Assembly: GCF_900996225.1 (NCBI RefSeq)
Contig: NZ_CAAJGL010000068.1
Span: 1,054,001 to 1,118,000, forward strand
From: Paraburkholderia sp. BCC1884
GTDB taxonomy: Bacteria; Pseudomonadota; Gammaproteobacteria; Burkholderiales; Burkholderiaceae
Direction: 5' to 3'
Length of the DNA stretch: 64,000 nucleotides
This document shows positions 1-11,022 of this stretch, in pieces; the first letter of the stretch is position 1, and every line of letters starts with the position of its first letter. The notes beneath the pieces are model-generated. The model did no database searches, was not told the origin of the DNA, and worked only from the letters and a program-made list of their open reading frames with translations. The translations under genes and the position numbers were made by a program.

Positions 1-101
1 CGACTGATTACGCTTGAGCAAGAGCCGCCGAATCACACTGAAACACTGGAACTGTATCAACAAGTGTAGCCCTACAAACAACAAGGAAAATTGGAGACAA
101 C

Positions 102-1493
102 ATGAAGTATGCAAGGACTCAAATCGCTACGCTTGTCGGTGTCGCGATTCAGCTATCGATCTCCTGCTCGGCGTTCGCTCAGTCTCAGAGCACGCAGGAC
201 AATTCTAGCGTTGGCCAACCAAAGAATACAGTACCATCGAGTTCGCCGCCAATAATGCCTGCAGGAATGAGTTCATTCACACCGGACTGCATGGCATTCG
301 AAACTCTTAACAGTCGTAGTCAACCCGCCGCTGCGCGTCCGCCATTTTGCGAGACGATCTCGCCGCACCTCGGAGGCGTACGGGATGCTCTGGCCGACAA
401 CGGGATCGGGTTTGGCGCAGAAGCAATTACCCAGTTCTCGTACGATGTTCTGCGGCATAACGCAAACCCGCAGCGATACGCAGGGCAAGATCCAACGTGG
501 AGTACCACCGTAGCTGGGTACGTCACCTATGATCTAAGCCGAATCGGATTCACGCCAAAGGCCCAGTTGACTATTGCTGGTCAATGGTCCAACTCGAATT
601 TCACGCCGACATCTCCTAATCAGGCGACGTTGTACGTCTTGGCTGTGAACCAGCCACTACTGAACGGACAGGTCGAACTGCAGTATGGGTATTACCCACT
701 GCTAACTGAGTTTTATGGAATGTTTCTCGGCGGTAGCCCGACCACGAGCGCACTGGGCCCTCTGAGTGTCATCCCGTCCGAAGTGGGCATGAGTCTGTTA
801 ACACCCACTCCATCATTTGATGTAACGGTTCGGAGTCCTGATTCACGGTTTTACAACCATTTTGCAATCTCAAGAAGTCAAAGTCCAGAAGGTTTCGCTA
901 CGGACATCGCCGAAAACCCGACCGGGCTACGCCTGACGGTGCCCGGTGCACGAGTATTGTTCGTCGACGAATTCGGATACAAGGTTAAGTCATCGGATGG
1001 GCGAGCGATTAACCTTCGTGCTGGCGGAATCTACAATACTAGCCACTACTCAGCGTTTGACTCACCGAATCCAGTGACGAACAACTATGGAGCCTACGTC
1101 GCTGGAACTTATCAGTTGACTCAGCCGTATCCTGGCATGCCAAACGGTTTGTACATTGACGTCAAAGCGGACTATGCTCCTCCTGACCGCAACTTGTTCA
1201 CGTCTGATTTCCAGTTTTCTCTTTTCGATATCGGCCCATTCCCCGGCCGACCGCTGGATATGCTAGCTTTCGGTTTTTCAAAGACGTTTTTTAGCTCGGA
1301 TGCGCGAGCCATATTCGCGTCCACGCCTTTCGCAGCAGCGGCTAACTCGACAGGCTATTCCATTTCATACGCTGCTAGGGTCATTCGTGGCGTATATTGG
1401 ATTAATTCGCTGACGTACACACAAAATCCGACATTGACACCGAAGAGTGCGAACTCCTTGGTTTTCAACACGGCGCTAAGTTTGTCGTTCTAG
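102..1493 (+). CDS. OprB-type carbohydrate porin (outer membrane)
   Basis: A 463-residue secreted protein that should form an outer-membrane channel for small sugars or other solutes. Residues 1-26 look like a Sec signal peptide (basic start, hydrophobic core, Ala-Phe-Ala-Gln cleavage site), followed by a Ser/Pro/Gln-rich linker to about residue 65. The remainder shows alternating short amphipathic strands with Tyr/Asn/Gly turns and ends in Phe, as beta-barrel proteins usually do. Overall it resembles the OprB family in length and pattern, but I see no residue that fixes the substrate. GGAG lies about 5 nt before the ATG. No transporter or catabolic operon adjoins it, so its substrate cannot be read from context. 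A hairpin follows the stop. Confidence 0.8.
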   Translation: MKYARTQIATLVGVAIQLSISCSAFAQSQSTQDNSSVGQPKNTVPSSSPPIMPAGMSSFTPDCMAFETLNSRSQPAAARPPFCETISPHLGGVRDALADNGIGFGAEAITQFSYDVLRHNANPQRYAGQDPTWSTTVAGYVTYDLSRIGFTPKAQLTIAGQWSNSNFTPTSPNQATLYVLAVNQPLLNGQVELQYGYYPLLTEFYGMFLGGSPTTSALGPLSVIPSEVGMSLLTPTPSFDVTVRSPDSRFYNHFAISRSQSPEGFATDIAENPTGLRLTVPGARVLFVDEFGYKVKSSDGRAINLRAGGIYNTSHYSAFDSPNPVTNNYGAYVAGTYQLTQPYPGMPNGLYIDVKADYAPPDRNLFTSDFQFSLFDIGPFPGRPLDMLAFGFSKTFFSSDARAIFASTPFAAAANSTGYSISYAARVIRGVYWINSLTYTQNPTLTPKSANSLVFNTALSLSF

Positions 1494-1503
1494 TAATCGG
1501 GCG

Positions 1504-1544
1504 TGGCCTCGGAGCGTGGCGCGTTATGACACACTCCGAGGCCA
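1504..1544 (+). terminator. Hairpin after the porin gene, possible terminator
   Basis: An 11-bp perfect stem (TGGCCTCGGAG / CTCCGAGGCCA) with a 19-nt loop starts 10 bases after the porin stop codon. There is no T-run, so it may slow rather than end transcription, or act as an mRNA 3' stabiliser. Confidence 0.4.
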
Positions 1545-2184
1545 GGTATTAGCGAGATATTAAACGGAAAGTATAAATGCTGCGGCTAATTCCGCGGGCG
1601 TAACCGACACGCGCACGGGTTCCAACCGTCTTGCCGCGAAGCTGCAGACCGTTCTTGAACGCGACCCGTCCTGTACCCACTTGTTTTTCTTCCGGTACTA
1701 TGTGGTGTGCTTGCTCATGAAACGCCTCGACTAGGGTCGTTTCGTCTGGCCGAGGGCGCAAGCGGTACGGTGTGCCTGTCCCGCGTCTTGTTGCCGGTGC
1801 CGCTCGGAGGTATCGACTGACACCATCCGACGCACACACGTGGCCCACCCATACGTCGACGACGGGGCATCGAGATCGACAACGATGTCGTTGAATACGG
1901 CCTCTGAACAGTAGACTTGAGACGCTGGACCTTCCTGCACTTCGGTTCCACCGGTGGCGGCGAAAGGGTGGGCGTGATATACAAGTTGGTTACCACGGCC
2001 AGATTGAACGGTCCCGATCTACAAATCTAACTACGCGACATTTTGCTCGCATCGCTGATACGTTCGGTCGCGTCGGTGAACTGCTTCCACGTGTCGTCGC
2101 CCACAGACTCCAGACCGAACGCACCTGAATTCACGTGCACACACCAGTGTCAAGAAACATCCCCACCTGTCGGTTACGGATATT
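1545..2184. other. 640 bp without a recognisable gene
   Basis: Several open frames overlap here on both strands, but none resembles a known family or has a convincing ribosome-binding site. Probably decayed sequence between the porin and the LysR gene. Confidence 0.4.
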
Positions 2185-3153
2185 TCAATGGCCTGTTTGA
2201 TTCCACTGGAAATGCGGCGCGGCGGTGTATCGTGAGTCTCGTGCGCCGAGGTGGAGTTGCGCTGATCGTTTAAATTCGTCGAGCAGCCACCGAGCGGCTG
2301 GACCCTCCACGGCTTCCTTGCGTCGAACTATTGCTGTTGCGTAGGCAGGCATACGGTCGTGACCTTCCCAATCGCGCAATTCAAGCTTCACTAACCTTTT
2401 CTCCTCGAGATCGTTTGCAGCCAAATAATCGGGTAGCGTCCCCCAACCGACACCGGCGCGAAGAAGTTCACGTTTGGCTCTCATGTCCGTGACATGCCAG
2501 CAATGCAACGAATGGACGCCATAGTCGCGGCTATCCACAGTTGCTGTCGAAGGTGTCCAAACAACCTGCATGTGACCGTGTAATGCATCCGACGCGATGG
2601 GCCTCGGCAATGTGACTAGGGGGTGGGTAGGGGAGGCAACTGGCACCATGCTGTATTCGGTCCAGGAAAAGGACTGAAGCGCCGAGCCAAAAGCTGTCGC
2701 TTGGACCAATATTCCAAGGTTGGCCTGCCCGTTGACCATGAGTTCCAAGGCCCGCTGGTAAGGCTCAACTTTTAGTCGAACATGCACGGAGGGATATGCT
2801 TTGTGCAACCCCGAAAGGACCCGGACCACGGGCCCGATTGGGACCATATCATCGACGACCAACGTCAGATTGGCCTCCAACCCCTTCGCGAAACCCTTTG
2901 CTATGCGTCGGTATTCGTCTACGTCCATGGTTATTCGCCGCGCATGTGTCAGAAGGGCCCGACCAGCATCCGTCAGTATTGCTCGGTAGCCAGTCCGATC
3001 GAACAGCAGCAATCCGGCGTCCTCTTCCAGAGCGCGAATCGCGTAGGTCATGGCCGACTGAGCGCGGCCTAGTTTTCGCGCCGCTGCGGCGAAGCCGCCG
3101 CAGTCAGCGACTGCGATGAAGACTACGAATCGGTCAAGGGTCGGTGCATCCAT
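2185..3153 (-). CDS. LysR-family transcriptional regulator
   Basis: A 322-residue LysR-type regulator. Residues 1-65 are the winged HTH (the SAMTYAIRALEEDAG recognition helix region and LLFDRTGYRAILTDAGRALL wing are clear), followed by a linker helix and a periplasmic-binding-like effector domain from about residue 92. It is transcribed divergently from the DoxX-like gene, with about 100 bp between the starts, and probably controls it and itself. A direct repeat in that gap is a candidate operator. The C-terminal 20 residues look like read-on beyond the usual end of the family, which may reflect a recent stop-codon change. The inducer is unknown. Confidence 0.9.
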   Translation of the reverse strand: MDAPTLDRFVVFIAVADCGGFAAAARKLGRAQSAMTYAIRALEEDAGLLLFDRTGYRAILTDAGRALLTHARRITMDVDEYRRIAKGFAKGLEANLTLVVDDMVPIGPVVRVLSGLHKAYPSVHVRLKVEPYQRALELMVNGQANLGILVQATAFGSALQSFSWTEYSMVPVASPTHPLVTLPRPIASDALHGHMQVVWTPSTATVDSRDYGVHSLHCWHVTDMRAKRELLRAGVGWGTLPDYLAANDLEEKRLVKLELRDWEGHDRMPAYATAIVRRKEAVEGPAARWLLDEFKRSAQLHLGARDSRYTAAPHFQWNQTGH

Positions 3154-3156
3154 GAT

Positions 3157-3187
3157 TATCTAGTTATCTGATCGAAAGTATCTAGTT
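3157..3187. promoter_or_regulatory. Direct repeat TATCTAGTT x2, candidate LysR operator
   Basis: TATCTAGTT occurs at 3157-3165 and again at 3179-3187, exactly 22 bp apart (two helical turns), just upstream of the LysR start and in the gap to the DoxX-like gene. The spacing would place two binding sites on one face of the DNA. Binding by this regulator is inferred from position only. Confidence 0.4.
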
Positions 3188-3255
3188 TATGACGTTCTCG
3201 TTCATGACCGTAGGTGAGAGCATGTCAGCAGCATTGTTCGACTATGGAGTGAGAA

Positions 3256-3696
3256 ATGAATGCAGAAAACGTTTTGAATCCCACCTCCTCTGCGGCGGGG
3301 CGGCCATTGCGATTGGGCCTGTGGATTGCTCAAGGAGCACTTGCGGCACTGTTCGTAGCTTCGGCCGTCTCGAAACTCACTTTGCCAGTTTCACAACTTG
3401 CCGCACAGGTTCCCTGGACAGCAGATTTACCGTTGGCTTTCGTCCGCTTCACCGGGCTTGTCGATCTGGCGGGAGGGCTTGGCATCCTATTGCCAGCGCT
3501 CACTCGGATCGCGCCTCGGCTCACGGTATGGGCAGCGGTCGGCCTCACGGTCCTTCAGTCGTTCGCGATGATCTTCCATTTCAGCCGTGGTGAATTCGCA
3601 ATGCTGCCCATCAATTTGGTTCTATTGACGGTGGCGATCTTCGTTGCGTGGGGGCGTTCCCAGAAGGTGCTGATCAGAGCTCGAAGCAAGGCCTGA
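3256..3696 (+). CDS. DoxX-like integral membrane protein
   Basis: A 146-residue protein with four predicted membrane segments at about residues 21-42, 63-84, 90-112 and 116-135. The pattern, a small four-helix protein with the motif VASAVSKL after the first helix and a Gly-rich GLVDLAGGLGILLPAL second helix, fits the DoxX/DoxX-like group. Family members are often linked to redox or quinone functions, but the role of this one is unknown. It stands alone, divergent from the LysR gene. The start is the ATG right after GAGTGAGAA; an upstream ATG in another frame is not used. Confidence 0.8.
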   Translation: MNAENVLNPTSSAAGRPLRLGLWIAQGALAALFVASAVSKLTLPVSQLAAQVPWTADLPLAFVRFTGLVDLAGGLGILLPALTRIAPRLTVWAAVGLTVLQSFAMIFHFSRGEFAMLPINLVLLTVAIFVAWGRSQKVLIRARSKA

Positions 3697-3809
3697 CCGT
3701 GCCCCAGCGTTGCTGATCAATTTGCCGGCGCCCGGCGCGATCACTGAATAACTCGCCGAGGTATACCGACGAACCCCGGACGAGATGTTGAGAAGCATCT
3801 GCCAGCCCG

Positions 3810-4703
3810 CTATTCCATGCCACTCAGACTTTTGACTATCGTTTCGCATAGCCACTGCTGTGGAGCGGAATCTTCTGTGTCCGGCTGCCAGAACAAATTG
3901 ACATCAAATGTCGGGATTGGGAAGGGCACCGGTAGCACTCGCATTCGTCCGTTCATCGCAAACGATTTTGCTACACGTGTCGGTAGCGTCAGCAGCAGGT
4001 CGGTCGATGCAACGACGTTGACGATGTTCGTAAAGTGCGGCACCTGAAGCGCAACGGTGCGCGTGAGTCCCATTTCTGTGAGGACATCCTGAACGAGACG
4101 GTGTCCAGTGAATGGCGTAACGACGACGTGGCTAGCGGCGACGTACTCCTGCAGACTCAAGGTTTCGCCGATGAAACAGTGAGACGTACTGAGAAGACAC
4201 GAATAAGTCTCGGTGAAGAGGGCCCGTTTACGCACCCGGCCACCTATGAACTGAAGATTGCCTACGGCGGCATCGACGCTTCCAGTGACGAGCGATTCAG
4301 AGATTCGTTCGCTGTCCAGCTGAACAATTTCCAGTCCGACATATGGCGCAACGGTCAGGAACTCGCGAACAAGAAAAGGCAGAAAATAGAATTCGCCCAG
4401 ATCAGACATGGCCACTCGGAAACGGCGCGTTGACTTCGATGGGTCGAACTGGCGGGTCGCGGCGATAGCGCCTTCGATGCTTCCGATCGCGTCACTAAAT
4501 GCGTGGAAAAGCTGCGTTGCATTGAAAGTAGGAACCATGCCTTGGCGGCCACGTGTGAATAGTGGATCGTGGAGGAGGTTGCGTAGCCTGCTCAAAGCGT
4601 GACTTACCGAGGGTTGCGTGAGATTCAATCGTTTCGCCGCGGCACTCACGGTCCCCGTTTCATAGATGGCTACAAACGCCCGGATGAGATTAAGGTCCGT
4701 CAT
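3810..4703 (-). CDS. LysR-family regulator of the benzoylformate/benzaldehyde cluster
   Basis: A 297-residue LysR regulator. The N-terminal HTH (residues 1-62) contains the family core AAKRLNLTQPSVSHALSRLR and the wing motif PLFTRGRQGMVPT; the effector domain starts near residue 90 (RRFRVAMSDLGEFYFLP). This N-terminal signature groups it with the NodD/SyrM/PcpR-like branch of LysR proteins. It is divergent from mdlC, with 110 bp between the two starts. By the usual LysR arrangement it should control mdlC and the aldehyde dehydrogenase in response to an aromatic ligand; the ligand is an inference. Confidence 0.9.
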   Translation of the reverse strand: MTDLNLIRAFVAIYETGTVSAAAKRLNLTQPSVSHALSRLRNLLHDPLFTRGRQGMVPTFNATQLFHAFSDAIGSIEGAIAATRQFDPSKSTRRFRVAMSDLGEFYFLPFLVREFLTVAPYVGLEIVQLDSERISESLVTGSVDAAVGNLQFIGGRVRKRALFTETYSCLLSTSHCFIGETLSLQEYVAASHVVVTPFTGHRLVQDVLTEMGLTRTVALQVPHFTNIVNVVASTDLLLTLPTRVAKSFAMNGRMRVLPVPFPIPTFDVNLFWQPDTEDSAPQQWLCETIVKSLSGME

Positions 4704-4720
4704 AATTATGGTAAACGATG

Positions 4721-4739
4721 ATATAGATGTTATCTATTA
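4721..4739. promoter_or_regulatory. Interrupted palindrome, candidate LysR box
   Basis: ATAGAT (4723-4728), GTT spacer, ATCTAT (4732-4737) lies in the AT-rich gap between the LysR gene and mdlC. Its size and T...A dyad fit a LysR recognition half-site pair. Confidence 0.45.
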
Positions 4740-4768
4740 TAAAATCGAAAAAATCCTAATTTGTTTAA

Positions 4769-6397
<1,629 letters not shown>

Positions 6398-6651
6398 CTG
6401 CGAACGAGGGTGCTGGCGCTAAATCGTGCCTCGCAGGTTCGGTGCGGTTGTAGGTCAATTACCGGCGGCCGCCCTGTTTCACAGCATCGTTCAACGCCAA
6501 TCCGCTTGGGCTCGTCGCGCGTAGACTCATCTCAGTGGCCGCTGTTATTACCCCCCGAGTTACAGAATGATTTTCGTACCGGACGGAGTGGGTGCTTCAG
6601 CGCATTGATGCGAAACCGGTCCTTCGATAACAGTACTTACTAGAGGAAAAC

Positions 6652-8115
6652 ATGAGCGTCGTTGAACAGAAAGCAGAATGGGTCAACCGCATTTTTTCAA
6701 ACGGCTGGGTTACGGCGAGCGGCGGTCTGTCTCCTGTAGTTGACCCCTCCACGGGCGAGACGTTGACTCAGGTTGGGCTCGGGAACCGGCAGGACATCGA
6801 CAGAGCCGTGGAATCCGCAACCAGTGCTCAGGCAAAGTGGGCGGCCACGCCGTTCGATCAGCGTGCAGCAGTGCTGCGAGAGGCCGCAAGATTGCTCAAG
6901 GTGCGCGAAGCGGCTATCAACGAGTGGAATATTCGCCAATGCGGCTCAACGTTGCTAAAAGCACAATGGGAGCTTCACGCGACCTATGAGCAACTGCTGG
7001 CAGCAGCTGCGATGACGATGCAACCCGTCGGGGAGTTTTATCCGTCAGCCATGCCGGGGCGCATGAATTTGTGTCGTCACGTACCTATTGGTGTCGTTGG
7101 TGTTATCGCGCCGTGGAACTTCCCGATTCTCCTCGGAATGCGATCGGTCGCTCCCGCGCTGGCGGTTGGTAATGCAGTAGTGCTCAAGCCGGACCCGCAG
7201 AGCTCTGTCGCGGGCGGTCTGATGCTCGCGGAAGTGTTCGAGGACGCCGGTCTGCCGCCGGGTGTGTTACATGTAATTCCTGGAGGGCCTGAAGCTGGGG
7301 ACGCGCTGGTGCGGCACGAACAGGTCGGCATGATTTCGTTTACTGGATCGACCGCCGTCGGCCGCTCGATCGGAAGCATCTGTGGCCAGATGTTGAAGAA
7401 AGTCACCCTCGAACTGGGTGGCAACAACGCGATCATTGTGCTTGACGACGCAGACGTCGACACGGCTAGCTCCAGCGGAGCGTGGGGTTCATTCCTGCAC
7501 CAAGGCCAGATTTGCATGCAGACCGGTCGACATCTTGTGCACCGCTCCATTGCCGAACAGTACGCTACAAGGCTGGCGCAGCGTGCCGAGGCTCTCCATG
7601 TTGGAAATCCTGCCACGGAGGATGTACATCTCGGGCCGCTGATTAACCAGAAGCAACGCGATCGCATCGACAGCATCGTCCGTCAAAGTATTGACGCGGG
7701 AGCGAAGTTGCGCGCTGGCGGCGAGTATCGAGACCTGTTCTATCGGCCGACCGTCCTAACAGACGTTACGCCCGAAATGCCGGCGTTCACGGACGAGATC
7801 TTTGGGCCGGTCGCGCCCATCACGGTATTCGATAGCGATGATGAGGCGGTGGAACTGGCCAACGCCTCTGCGTATGGTCTTTCAGCGGCCATTCACACGG
7901 GCTCAATGGCACGCGGTCTTGCGTTGACCTCGCGGATCCACTCCGGCATGGTTCATGTGAACGACCAGACAGTGAATAACGAGTTCCATGTGCCATTTGG
8001 TGGAATGGGTGCTTCAGGCAATGGAGGGCGCTTCGGTGGCCCCGCCAACCTGCATGAATTCACGCAGATTCAGTGGGTTAGCTTGCTTGACAGGCCCATT
8101 CAATACCCGTTTTAG
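6652..8115 (+). CDS. Benzaldehyde-type NAD(P)+ aldehyde dehydrogenase
   Basis: A 487-residue aldehyde dehydrogenase. The NAD-binding PWNFP motif is at 154-158, the general base Glu254 in ELGGNN, and the catalytic Cys288 in GQICMQTGR; length and residues fit a fully active enzyme. The GQICM-type active-site segment and the partner mdlC point to aromatic aldehydes, as in XylC-like benzaldehyde dehydrogenases, giving benzoate. An AGAGGA site stands 5 nt before the ATG. The 254-bp gap from mdlC contains no gene, so the two may be one transcript or separately promoted. Vanillin or another ring-substituted aldehyde is a possible alternative substrate. Confidence 0.85.
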   Translation: MSVVEQKAEWVNRIFSNGWVTASGGLSPVVDPSTGETLTQVGLGNRQDIDRAVESATSAQAKWAATPFDQRAAVLREAARLLKVREAAINEWNIRQCGSTLLKAQWELHATYEQLLAAAAMTMQPVGEFYPSAMPGRMNLCRHVPIGVVGVIAPWNFPILLGMRSVAPALAVGNAVVLKPDPQSSVAGGLMLAEVFEDAGLPPGVLHVIPGGPEAGDALVRHEQVGMISFTGSTAVGRSIGSICGQMLKKVTLELGGNNAIIVLDDADVDTASSSGAWGSFLHQGQICMQTGRHLVHRSIAEQYATRLAQRAEALHVGNPATEDVHLGPLINQKQRDRIDSIVRQSIDAGAKLRAGGEYRDLFYRPTVLTDVTPEMPAFTDEIFGPVAPITVFDSDDEAVELANASAYGLSAAIHTGSMARGLALTSRIHSGMVHVNDQTVNNEFHVPFGGMGASGNGGRFGGPANLHEFTQIQWVSLLDRPIQYPF

Positions 8116-8167
8116 CGTCCCGTCACGGTAAAAATGAACAGACGATTGTATCAATCCAAGGAGGAAC

Positions 8168-8516
8168 ATGACGGGCGCATCAATCACGTCATGCGCGCCG
8201 CGGCTATGAGGATGCCGAATTAATTGACGCCGTGCGCTCGAAGATCGGTCAGGCGATCAAACCGGTTGAAGCCGTGCACCAGGGTCTGGTGACGGCGTCG
8301 CCGGACGATATCAGCTGGGCCGACGAAGTCCGCATCGCGCTCGAAGATGGCTTGGACCAAGCGATCCCTTAATCACTGGCTGCGCGGCCAGCTCTCGAGG
8401 CATCATTGGCAGCAAAAATTCTAGGATTTGGCGGTGCCGACGCTCGTGAAGGCCTTCGTGCCTTAGACGAGAAGCGGGCGCCGCTATTTGTCGACGCTGA
8501 GGAAAAAAGCGTATGA
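8168..8516 (+). pseudogene. Decayed enoyl-CoA hydratase gene
   Basis: An AAGGAGG site precedes an ATG at 8168, but that frame stops after 13 codons. In another frame, ending at the TGA at 8514-8516, the sequence reads like the C-terminal part of an enoyl-CoA hydratase: an EDGLDQ segment, then an in-frame TAA at 8370-8372, then the typical end of the family (ADAREGLRALDEKRAPLF). Only about 115 of the expected 250 or so codons remain, so the gene suffered an internal deletion, a frameshift and a nonsense change. Its old stop overlaps the start of the MaoC-like gene (ATGA), showing that the two were once coupled. The assignment rests mainly on the C-terminal motif. Confidence 0.6.
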
Positions 8517-8947
8517 AATTCTCCGACTTCAGTAACAACCAAATAATCGAAGCCGGTCCATATGTCGTGACCGAGACAGAAGTGCTCGAGTTTGCCAACC
8601 GCTATGACCCACAGTGGTTCCATGCGGATTCTCAAGCCGCGAAGCACGGTCGTTGGAATGGACTGATAGCGAGCGGGTGGCATACGAGCGCTATCGCCAT
8701 GCGGTTGGCATGCGATGCCTTTCTTTCGGATACTGCATCGTGGGGCTCCCCTGGACTTGACTACGTGAAATGGTTGAGCCCAGTGCGACCGGGCGATTCC
8801 TTGACGCTTCAAGCCACGATCATCGAAGCCCGGCCGTCAACTTCGAAATCGGGCGTAGGGATTGTTAAATGGCGCTGGCAACTGTTCAACCAAGGCAAAA
8901 TTGAGGTTTTCGACACCGTGGTGCACAGCTTTTTTGATGCGGCGTAA
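8513..8947 (+). CDS. MaoC-like (hot-dog fold) dehydratase
   Basis: A 144-residue single hot-dog domain of the MaoC/(R)-enoyl-CoA hydratase type. The hydratase segment FANRYDPQWFHAD (residues 27-39) carries the expected Asp and His positions, followed by GLIASGWHTSA. Such proteins hydrate or dehydrate acyl-CoA or act as thioesterase-like domains on related substrates. The start overlaps the stop of the broken enoyl-CoA hydratase gene, so it lost its coupled upstream partner. It lies in the aromatic-aldehyde cluster, which suggests a role downstream of an aromatic or branched acyl-CoA, but the substrate is not shown by the sequence. Confidence 0.8.
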   Translation: MKFSDFSNNQIIEAGPYVVTETEVLEFANRYDPQWFHADSQAAKHGRWNGLIASGWHTSAIAMRLACDAFLSDTASWGSPGLDYVKWLSPVRPGDSLTLQATIIEARPSTSKSGVGIVKWRWQLFNQGKIEVFDTVVHSFFDAA

Positions 8948-9954
8948 GTAGGCTGCCTCGAGCTAACTTCGGTAGTTGACCCGTGCTCGAATGCCGGGAC
9001 GAGCTGACCGCATCAAAACTTAAAGCTCTCCAGATGACGCGAGTCACCTCTCACCTAAGTCAACCTTGCGAAGAGGGCGATGGTTCGCCTCAGCTTCATT
9101 TCGTGTCCACGCCTTACGGAATCCGGAGGTGCCAATGGGTGAAGCAGCTAGACGGCACGTAGAGCGCCGGTCGCGACATTGCAAATTCGGTATAGCATCG
9201 CGACGCTCTGTGACCGGATCGGGATTTTCGAGGCGTTAGTGACGCTGACCTGGCACCACCGCAAGCGCTCAATCCGACAGTTGCGGCAAGGGTCCGGCGC
9301 GGGAAAAGGAAGGGACACGGATAACGCCAGTGCGCTCACAAACCAGAACATTTTTGACGGTGCTGGGGAACGGCGCCACCGTGCGCCGAACTATCGCCTC
9401 TGTCAACTGCATCTCCATCTCCACTCCGCGCGGATTCAGTGATGAAACGCGCTTCACCACCACCGCGGCAGTACGGTCAGTGGTCGGTGAGCTCCCGGCT
9501 GACATGACCGCCACGGTGGCTGCGCTCGTCGTGTAAGCCATTCCTCGCCGACAGTTTGCCTCGTGAATTGGAGGCGATCTTTTCGCCCGACAAGGAGATA
9601 TTGGGCACAAGCGACGCAGACACGAGCAAACGGGTTGGGACGTTAAAAAGCTAGGGAGCTGCACTATACGCTAGGTGATGCCTTTAACGTCCTAAAGCGA
9701 CTCCTTATAACCGTATGCTTCGGTTTGCCTCCGATCGAACTTTTCGGCACTTGATAGAGAGACTTGCGAAGGAACTCACCGGCCAAGGCGGCCATGGCTA
9801 TGTGTACACGTTGCGTGGCGATCTAAAGCGGATCGAGTCAGGGCATGTCACTGTCTCGGCGCTGCGTTCCTTGCGAAAGCGATGGTCATTTTGCGCCGGG
9901 AGAGCCCGGTAATAAGCATTAGTACAGCGACAGTAGGCCAGATCGAACCCGACA
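8948..9954. other. 1 kb without a recognisable gene
   Basis: Short open frames at 9330-9536 (+) and 9715-9912 (+) match no family I know and lack good ribosome-binding sites. The stretch probably consists of eroded sequence; no terminator or repeat was recognised. Confidence 0.4.
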
Positions 9955-11022
9955 CTATTCCTGCAGTTGATGGCGTAACTGTCTGCTCTGCCGGAACGTC
10001 AACGGCGGCGCTTCGTGTCGTGAGCGGAAAAATCGCGTGAAGGCGCTTTGCGACGAAAAGCCGAGTTGTTCGCTGATCTGCCCGAGGCTCAACCGCGTTT
10101 CGCCGAGCAGGCGGCACGCTTTCTTGAACTTAACGCGCGCTTCGAGCTCGGTAAAATGCAGACCCTCGGTCTGCAACTGTCGGTTCAAGGTCCACCGCGA
10201 GGTATTCAGCCGTTCGCAAACCTGTGCGAGCAGCGATGAAGGCGTATGCCACTCGTCGGCGGTGTCGGTGATTTCGCCAATGAGACGTTCGACGCTGCTC
10301 GAAACGAGGTGCCCCCGTTTGATGCGCAATAGTTCACGCTGTGCTTGCTCATGTAGGAACGGCGCGAGCGCTGTATTGTAGTGAACGAACGGTACGTCGA
10401 GCAGCGCAGCAGCGAACTGCAAACGGTTCGCGTCAGCGTCGTATCGCACCTGCGCACCCAGAAACTCACTAGGATCTAGCGGCTTCGGCAGCGCGGGGCC
10501 CATCAGCGAAGCATGGAACACGGTGCGACGCGTGTCGTCGTAGGCACGAATCAGGCTCGCCAGTACTTGAAAATTCGCGAGCGCCTGTAAACCATCGTTC
10601 GGCGCGAATTCGCCGATGTACTCGAACTGCGCATAGTCCGGTGTTTTGCGAAAGCACAGAAAATCGAAGTCGCCGATCAGCGGGCGAAACGTGTGAAACC
10701 ATGCCAACGCCTCACGCAGCGTGCGCGCGTTGAGGCACAGATTGCCGAGCACGGGAAAATCCGGAAATAACGTGCGTGGCTCATCGGGAACGATACGCGC
10801 CGAGTTTCCCGCGCCCGTCATCAACTCGACCATTCGCCGATGCCGCGCACCATCGATGCGGCCGTTTCTGTCCGTCAGTTCCTGCTCGCCAATGCCGGTG
10901 CGGGCGGTGAAAACGTGCGGCGACATACCGGCGCGCTCCGCGGCGTTCATGGCGAGAACAGCGATGCGATTCGAAACGGTGCGACCGTGGCCGCAAAACC
11001 GTGCTGGCGTGGTGGACGACAT
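9955..11022 (-). CDS. AraC-family transcriptional regulator
   Basis: A 355-residue AraC/XylS regulator. Residues about 30-215 form the arabinose-binding-like regulatory domain of the OruR/ArgR-like branch (LTDRNGRIDGARHRRMVELM, followed by FHTFRPLIGDFDF). The C-terminal 100 residues hold the two HTH motifs, with STSRWTLNRQLQTEG in the first and the family signature around LGFSSQSAFTRFFRSRHE in the second. It is divergent from the GH3 gene, with 289 bp between starts, and is its likely regulator. The ATG used has no strong Shine-Dalgarno site; a start a few codons downstream is possible. Confidence 0.9.
   Translation of the reverse strand: MSSTTPARFCGHGRTVSNRIAVLAMNAAERAGMSPHVFTARTGIGEQELTDRNGRIDGARHRRMVELMTGAGNSARIVPDEPRTLFPDFPVLGNLCLNARTLREALAWFHTFRPLIGDFDFLCFRKTPDYAQFEYIGEFAPNDGLQALANFQVLASLIRAYDDTRRTVFHASLMGPALPKPLDPSEFLGAQVRYDADANRLQFAAALLDVPFVHYNTALAPFLHEQAQRELLRIKRGHLVSSSVERLIGEITDTADEWHTPSSLLAQVCERLNTSRWTLNRQLQTEGLHFTELEARVKFKKACRLLGETRLSLGQISEQLGFSSQSAFTRFFRSRHEAPPLTFRQSRQLRHQLQE

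Noticed and set aside
9330..9536. 68-codon plus-strand frame
   Set aside because: No family match, no ribosome-binding site, and a Thr/Val-rich make-up that could be chance.
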